DNA of 35,963 bases from Nitrospira sp. (GTDB lineage: Bacteria; Nitrospirota; Nitrospiria; Nitrospirales; Nitrospiraceae): assembly GCA_019636945.1 (NCBI GenBank), contig JAHBWO010000029.1:1-35963 (forward strand). The letters are read 5' to 3'. This document shows, one piece after another, positions 34,165 to 35,963 of this stretch. The stretch's first letter is position 1. Each line of letters begins with the position of its first letter. The notes beneath the pieces are model-generated. The model made no database searches. It was not told the DNA's origin and saw only the letters and a list, made by a program, of their open reading frames with translations. The translations under genes were made by a program, and so were the position numbers.

Positions 34165-35154
34165 ATGAAACCAGTGGATCGAATGTTGCCCGGTTCGGCC
34201 TCGACTGCGGCCGCTGTCGGGGGTGAATTGCAGACGACGAGTATGATCTTCTTGTCGGCTGCGCTCTGTATTGCGGTTATCTTTTGGCCGACCATTCAGT
34301 CCATGGTTGACGTATGGGGTAGTTCACGAACCTTCGCTCACGGATTTCTGGTCTTGCCGGTTGTGGGGTATCTTGTCTGGTCGTTCCGTCACGAGGTTCT
34401 CTCACTGATGCCTGCTCCCAGTGCCATGGGAGTCTTGGCGCTCTTGGTGATGGCGACTGTCTGGGCCGGAGCACGACTGGCAAATGTGCTGTGGCTTCAG
34501 CAGGCAGCCGTTGTGGCATTCCTCCCTGGTCTCGTTTGGACCATCTTTGGAACGGAGATTGTCAGAAGGCTCGCCTGGCCACTCGGGTTCCTCGTGTTTC
34601 TTCTTCCCGTCGGCACGTCCCTCGAACCCTGGCTTCAAGACATTACCGCATGGCTTATTCTCCGCGGACTGGATCTGTCGGGTATCTCCTATGTCTATCA
34701 AGGCCGCTTCATCACGGTTGGCCCGGCCGTCTGGGAAGTCGCACCTGATTGTGGAGGGTTGCGCTATTTGCTTCCGGGACTTTCCCTCGCCTATGCCTTT
34801 GCCGTGTTGACCTATCGGGAGCCGGCTCGACGCCTTCTCTTTCTGGCCTTTTGTGCCGGTGCACTGATGATCGCCAACGGTATCCGCGCCTATGGGATCA
34901 TCGTCGGGAATCACGTCGGTATCGCAAGTGGCGCCGACCATCGTCTGTTCAGTTATACGATCTACGGTTTGACTATGCCCTGTCTGTTCTGGTTCGGCCT
35001 CAAGTGGAAGCAGCGGCCTGACGCCGCCACGGGAATTCTCCCTGAAGCTTCCGACCGATTTGATGCTCGCACGGCCATGTTCGCCTCCGTGATCGGGGTT
35101 GGCGGGTTGTTCCTCGCACGTCTGTCGGTGTGGTTTCTTTCCGGGTCCTTCTGA
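34165..35154 (+). CDS. xrt: Exosortase (PEP-CTERM protein-sorting enzyme)
   Basis: This 329-residue membrane protein has about eight hydrophobic segments. The exosortase triad is visible: Cys196 in VAPDCGGLRYLLPG, Arg241 in ANGIRAYG, and His259 in GADHRLFSYTIYG. These are the residues expected for the transpeptidase-like cleavage of PEP-CTERM tags at the periplasmic side. There is no C-terminal EpsI-like extension. The start ATG 34165 has only a weak ribosome site. It lies between a tiny PEP-CTERM gene and a DegT aminotransferase at the end of the polysaccharide locus, the common arrangement in exosortase EPS gene clusters. The exact subfamily (XrtA or another) cannot be fixed from sequence alone. 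Confidence 0.93.
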   Translation: MKPVDRMLPGSASTAAAVGGELQTTSMIFLSAALCIAVIFWPTIQSMVDVWGSSRTFAHGFLVLPVVGYLVWSFRHEVLSLMPAPSAMGVLALLVMATVWAGARLANVLWLQQAAVVAFLPGLVWTIFGTEIVRRLAWPLGFLVFLLPVGTSLEPWLQDITAWLILRGLDLSGISYVYQGRFITVGPAVWEVAPDCGGLRYLLPGLSLAYAFAVLTYREPARRLLFLAFCAGALMIANGIRAYGIIVGNHVGIASGADHRLFSYTIYGLTMPCLFWFGLKWKQRPDAATGILPEASDRFDARTAMFASVIGVGGLFLARLSVWFLSGSF

Positions 35155-35276
35155 TTCATCACTCGTCACATTCGTAGCATCTACCTCCCGGGAGCAAGAG
35201 TCGGTTGTGTCCCTGGTAGGCCTCTGGGTTCTGCGTTCGCTCTATATGGCTTTGCGTTGTTTGAGAGGAATGTACT

Positions 35277-35963
35277 ATGGCCGCTTATCTTCCGTTTCAT
35301 GTTCCGGAAATTGACGATGAGGATATCGAAGCCGTCGTAAACGTCATGCGGTCCGGCTGGCTCACCACCGGCGCCAAAGCGAGGCAGTTCGAACAGGAGT
35401 TTGCGGCCAAGGTGGGCGCGCGTTACGCGGTCGCGTTGAATTCCTGTACGGCAGCCCTGCATTTAGCGCTGGAGGCTATCGGGCTTGGCGAAGGGGACGA
35501 AGTGCTCGTGCCGACCATGACGTTCGCCGCTACGGCCGAAGTCGTCACGTATTTCAAAGCTAAGCCGGTGCTTATCGATTGTCTCCCGACAACTTTGAAC
35601 ATGAATCCGGATTTGATTGAGCGGGCCATCACCCCTAGAACCAAAGCGGTAATCCCAGTGCACTTCGCGGGGCAGCCTTGCGATATGACCAAAATTCTTG
35701 AGATTGCCCGTCGCCACAATCTGCGCGTGATTGAGGATGCGGCTCATGCATTTCCTGCTTCGTATAAAGGCAAGGCGATCGGGAGTATTGGAGATTATAC
35801 CTGCTTCTCTTTCTACGCCACGAAAAATATCACGACGGGCGAAGGCGGGATGGTTACGACCGACGACCCGGAATGCGCCGATCGCATGCGGCGAATGAGT
35901 CTCCACGGACTGAGCCGTGACGCCTGGAAGCGTTACACCAATCAAGGATCCTGGTATTACGAA
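35277..35963 (+). CDS. DegT/DnrJ/EryC1 aminotransferase, 5' part only
   Basis: The frame runs open to the window edge, giving the first 229 residues. It begins MAAYLPFHVPEIDDEDIEAVVNVMRSGWLTTGAKARQFE and has ALNSCTAALHLALEA, PVHFAGQPCDM, VIEDAAHAFP and the PLP lysine in FYATKNITTGEGG (Lys183). This is the ArnB/PglE-like subgroup that makes 4-amino sugars, different from the WbpE-like enzyme at 31591. AGAGGA at 35264-35269 is seven bases upstream of the ATG. It follows the exosortase by 122 bases. The 3' end is outside the window. Confidence 0.88.
   Translation, partial: MAAYLPFHVPEIDDEDIEAVVNVMRSGWLTTGAKARQFEQEFAAKVGARYAVALNSCTAALHLALEAIGLGEGDEVLVPTMTFAATAEVVTYFKAKPVLIDCLPTTLNMNPDLIERAITPRTKAVIPVHFAGQPCDMTKILEIARRHNLRVIEDAAHAFPASYKGKAIGSIGDYTCFSFYATKNITTGEGGMVTTDDPECADRMRRMSLHGLSRDAWKRYTNQGSWYYE

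Noticed and set aside
34402..35169. A 255-codon minus-strand reading frame opposite the exosortase
   Set aside because: It has low-complexity, charged content and no domain; the plus strand has clear exosortase motifs.
1..35963. CRISPR arrays, tRNA or rRNA genes
   Set aside because: No regularly spaced repeats, cloverleaf-like sequences or rRNA-like stretches were noticed in reading the window.

Overview
The window is one long, almost entirely plus-strand locus for making, modifying and exporting a cell-surface polysaccharide. It ends in an exosortase module. GC content is moderate, roughly the mid-50s by eye. The combination of an exosortase, a PEP-CTERM protein, an FkbH-like protein with an acyl carrier protein, paired asparagine-synthase-like amidotransferases and a sigma-54 promoter suggests a Gram-negative bacterium. 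My best guess is Nitrospira (Nitrospirota), from overall resemblance only; no rRNA or other marker gene is present.

Layout. (1) 1-5125, export: the 3' end of a Wza-type export protein, an outer-membrane beta-barrel protein, an SGNH hydrolase-like protein, and an ABC permease/ATPase pair with a Wzt-like C-terminal domain. (2) 5157-12690, assembly and acyl chemistry: a methyltransferase, three glycosyltransferases, a hexapeptide acyltransferase, an FkbH-type HAD protein and its acyl carrier protein. (3) 12786-23732: two amidotransferases around an O-antigen ligase/polymerase and a glycosyltransferase, then two ChbG/YdjC-like deacetylase paralogues around a CapK-like adenylating enzyme and another glycosyltransferase. 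Several start/stop overlaps (7948, 9932, 11338, 21685, 22854) indicate translational coupling. (4) 23733-25361: a strong sigma-54-type promoter and a Tat-exported beta-helix protein. (5) 25362-26567: the decayed remains of an IS3-family insertion sequence on the minus strand. (6) 26553-32730: an ExoA-like glycosyltransferase, a fused dehydrogenase/acetyltransferase (WlbA-WlbB or WbpB-WbpD type), a deacetylase-like protein, a FemAB/GNAT-like protein and a WbpE-like aminotransferase. Together these point to a diacetamido-uronic acid sugar nucleotide. (7) 32731-35963: an IS481-type helix-turn-helix protein without a catalytic domain, a 56-residue PEP-CTERM protein, a stem-loop, an exosortase and the start of a second DegT aminotransferase.

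Working model (inference): UDP-linked 2,3-diacetamido-uronic acid and other sugars are assembled by about six glycosyltransferases. They are decorated by amidation, deacetylation, methylation and possibly ACP-borne glyceryl groups, then exported by the ABC transporter and/or joined by the ligase. The exosortase processes PEP-CTERM proteins and links protein sorting to this surface polymer. The most unusual items are the tiny PEP-CTERM gene beside the exosortase, the sigma-54 promoter of the beta-helix gene, the FkbH-ACP cassette, and the altered active-site motifs in one amidotransferase and both ChbG-like proteins.
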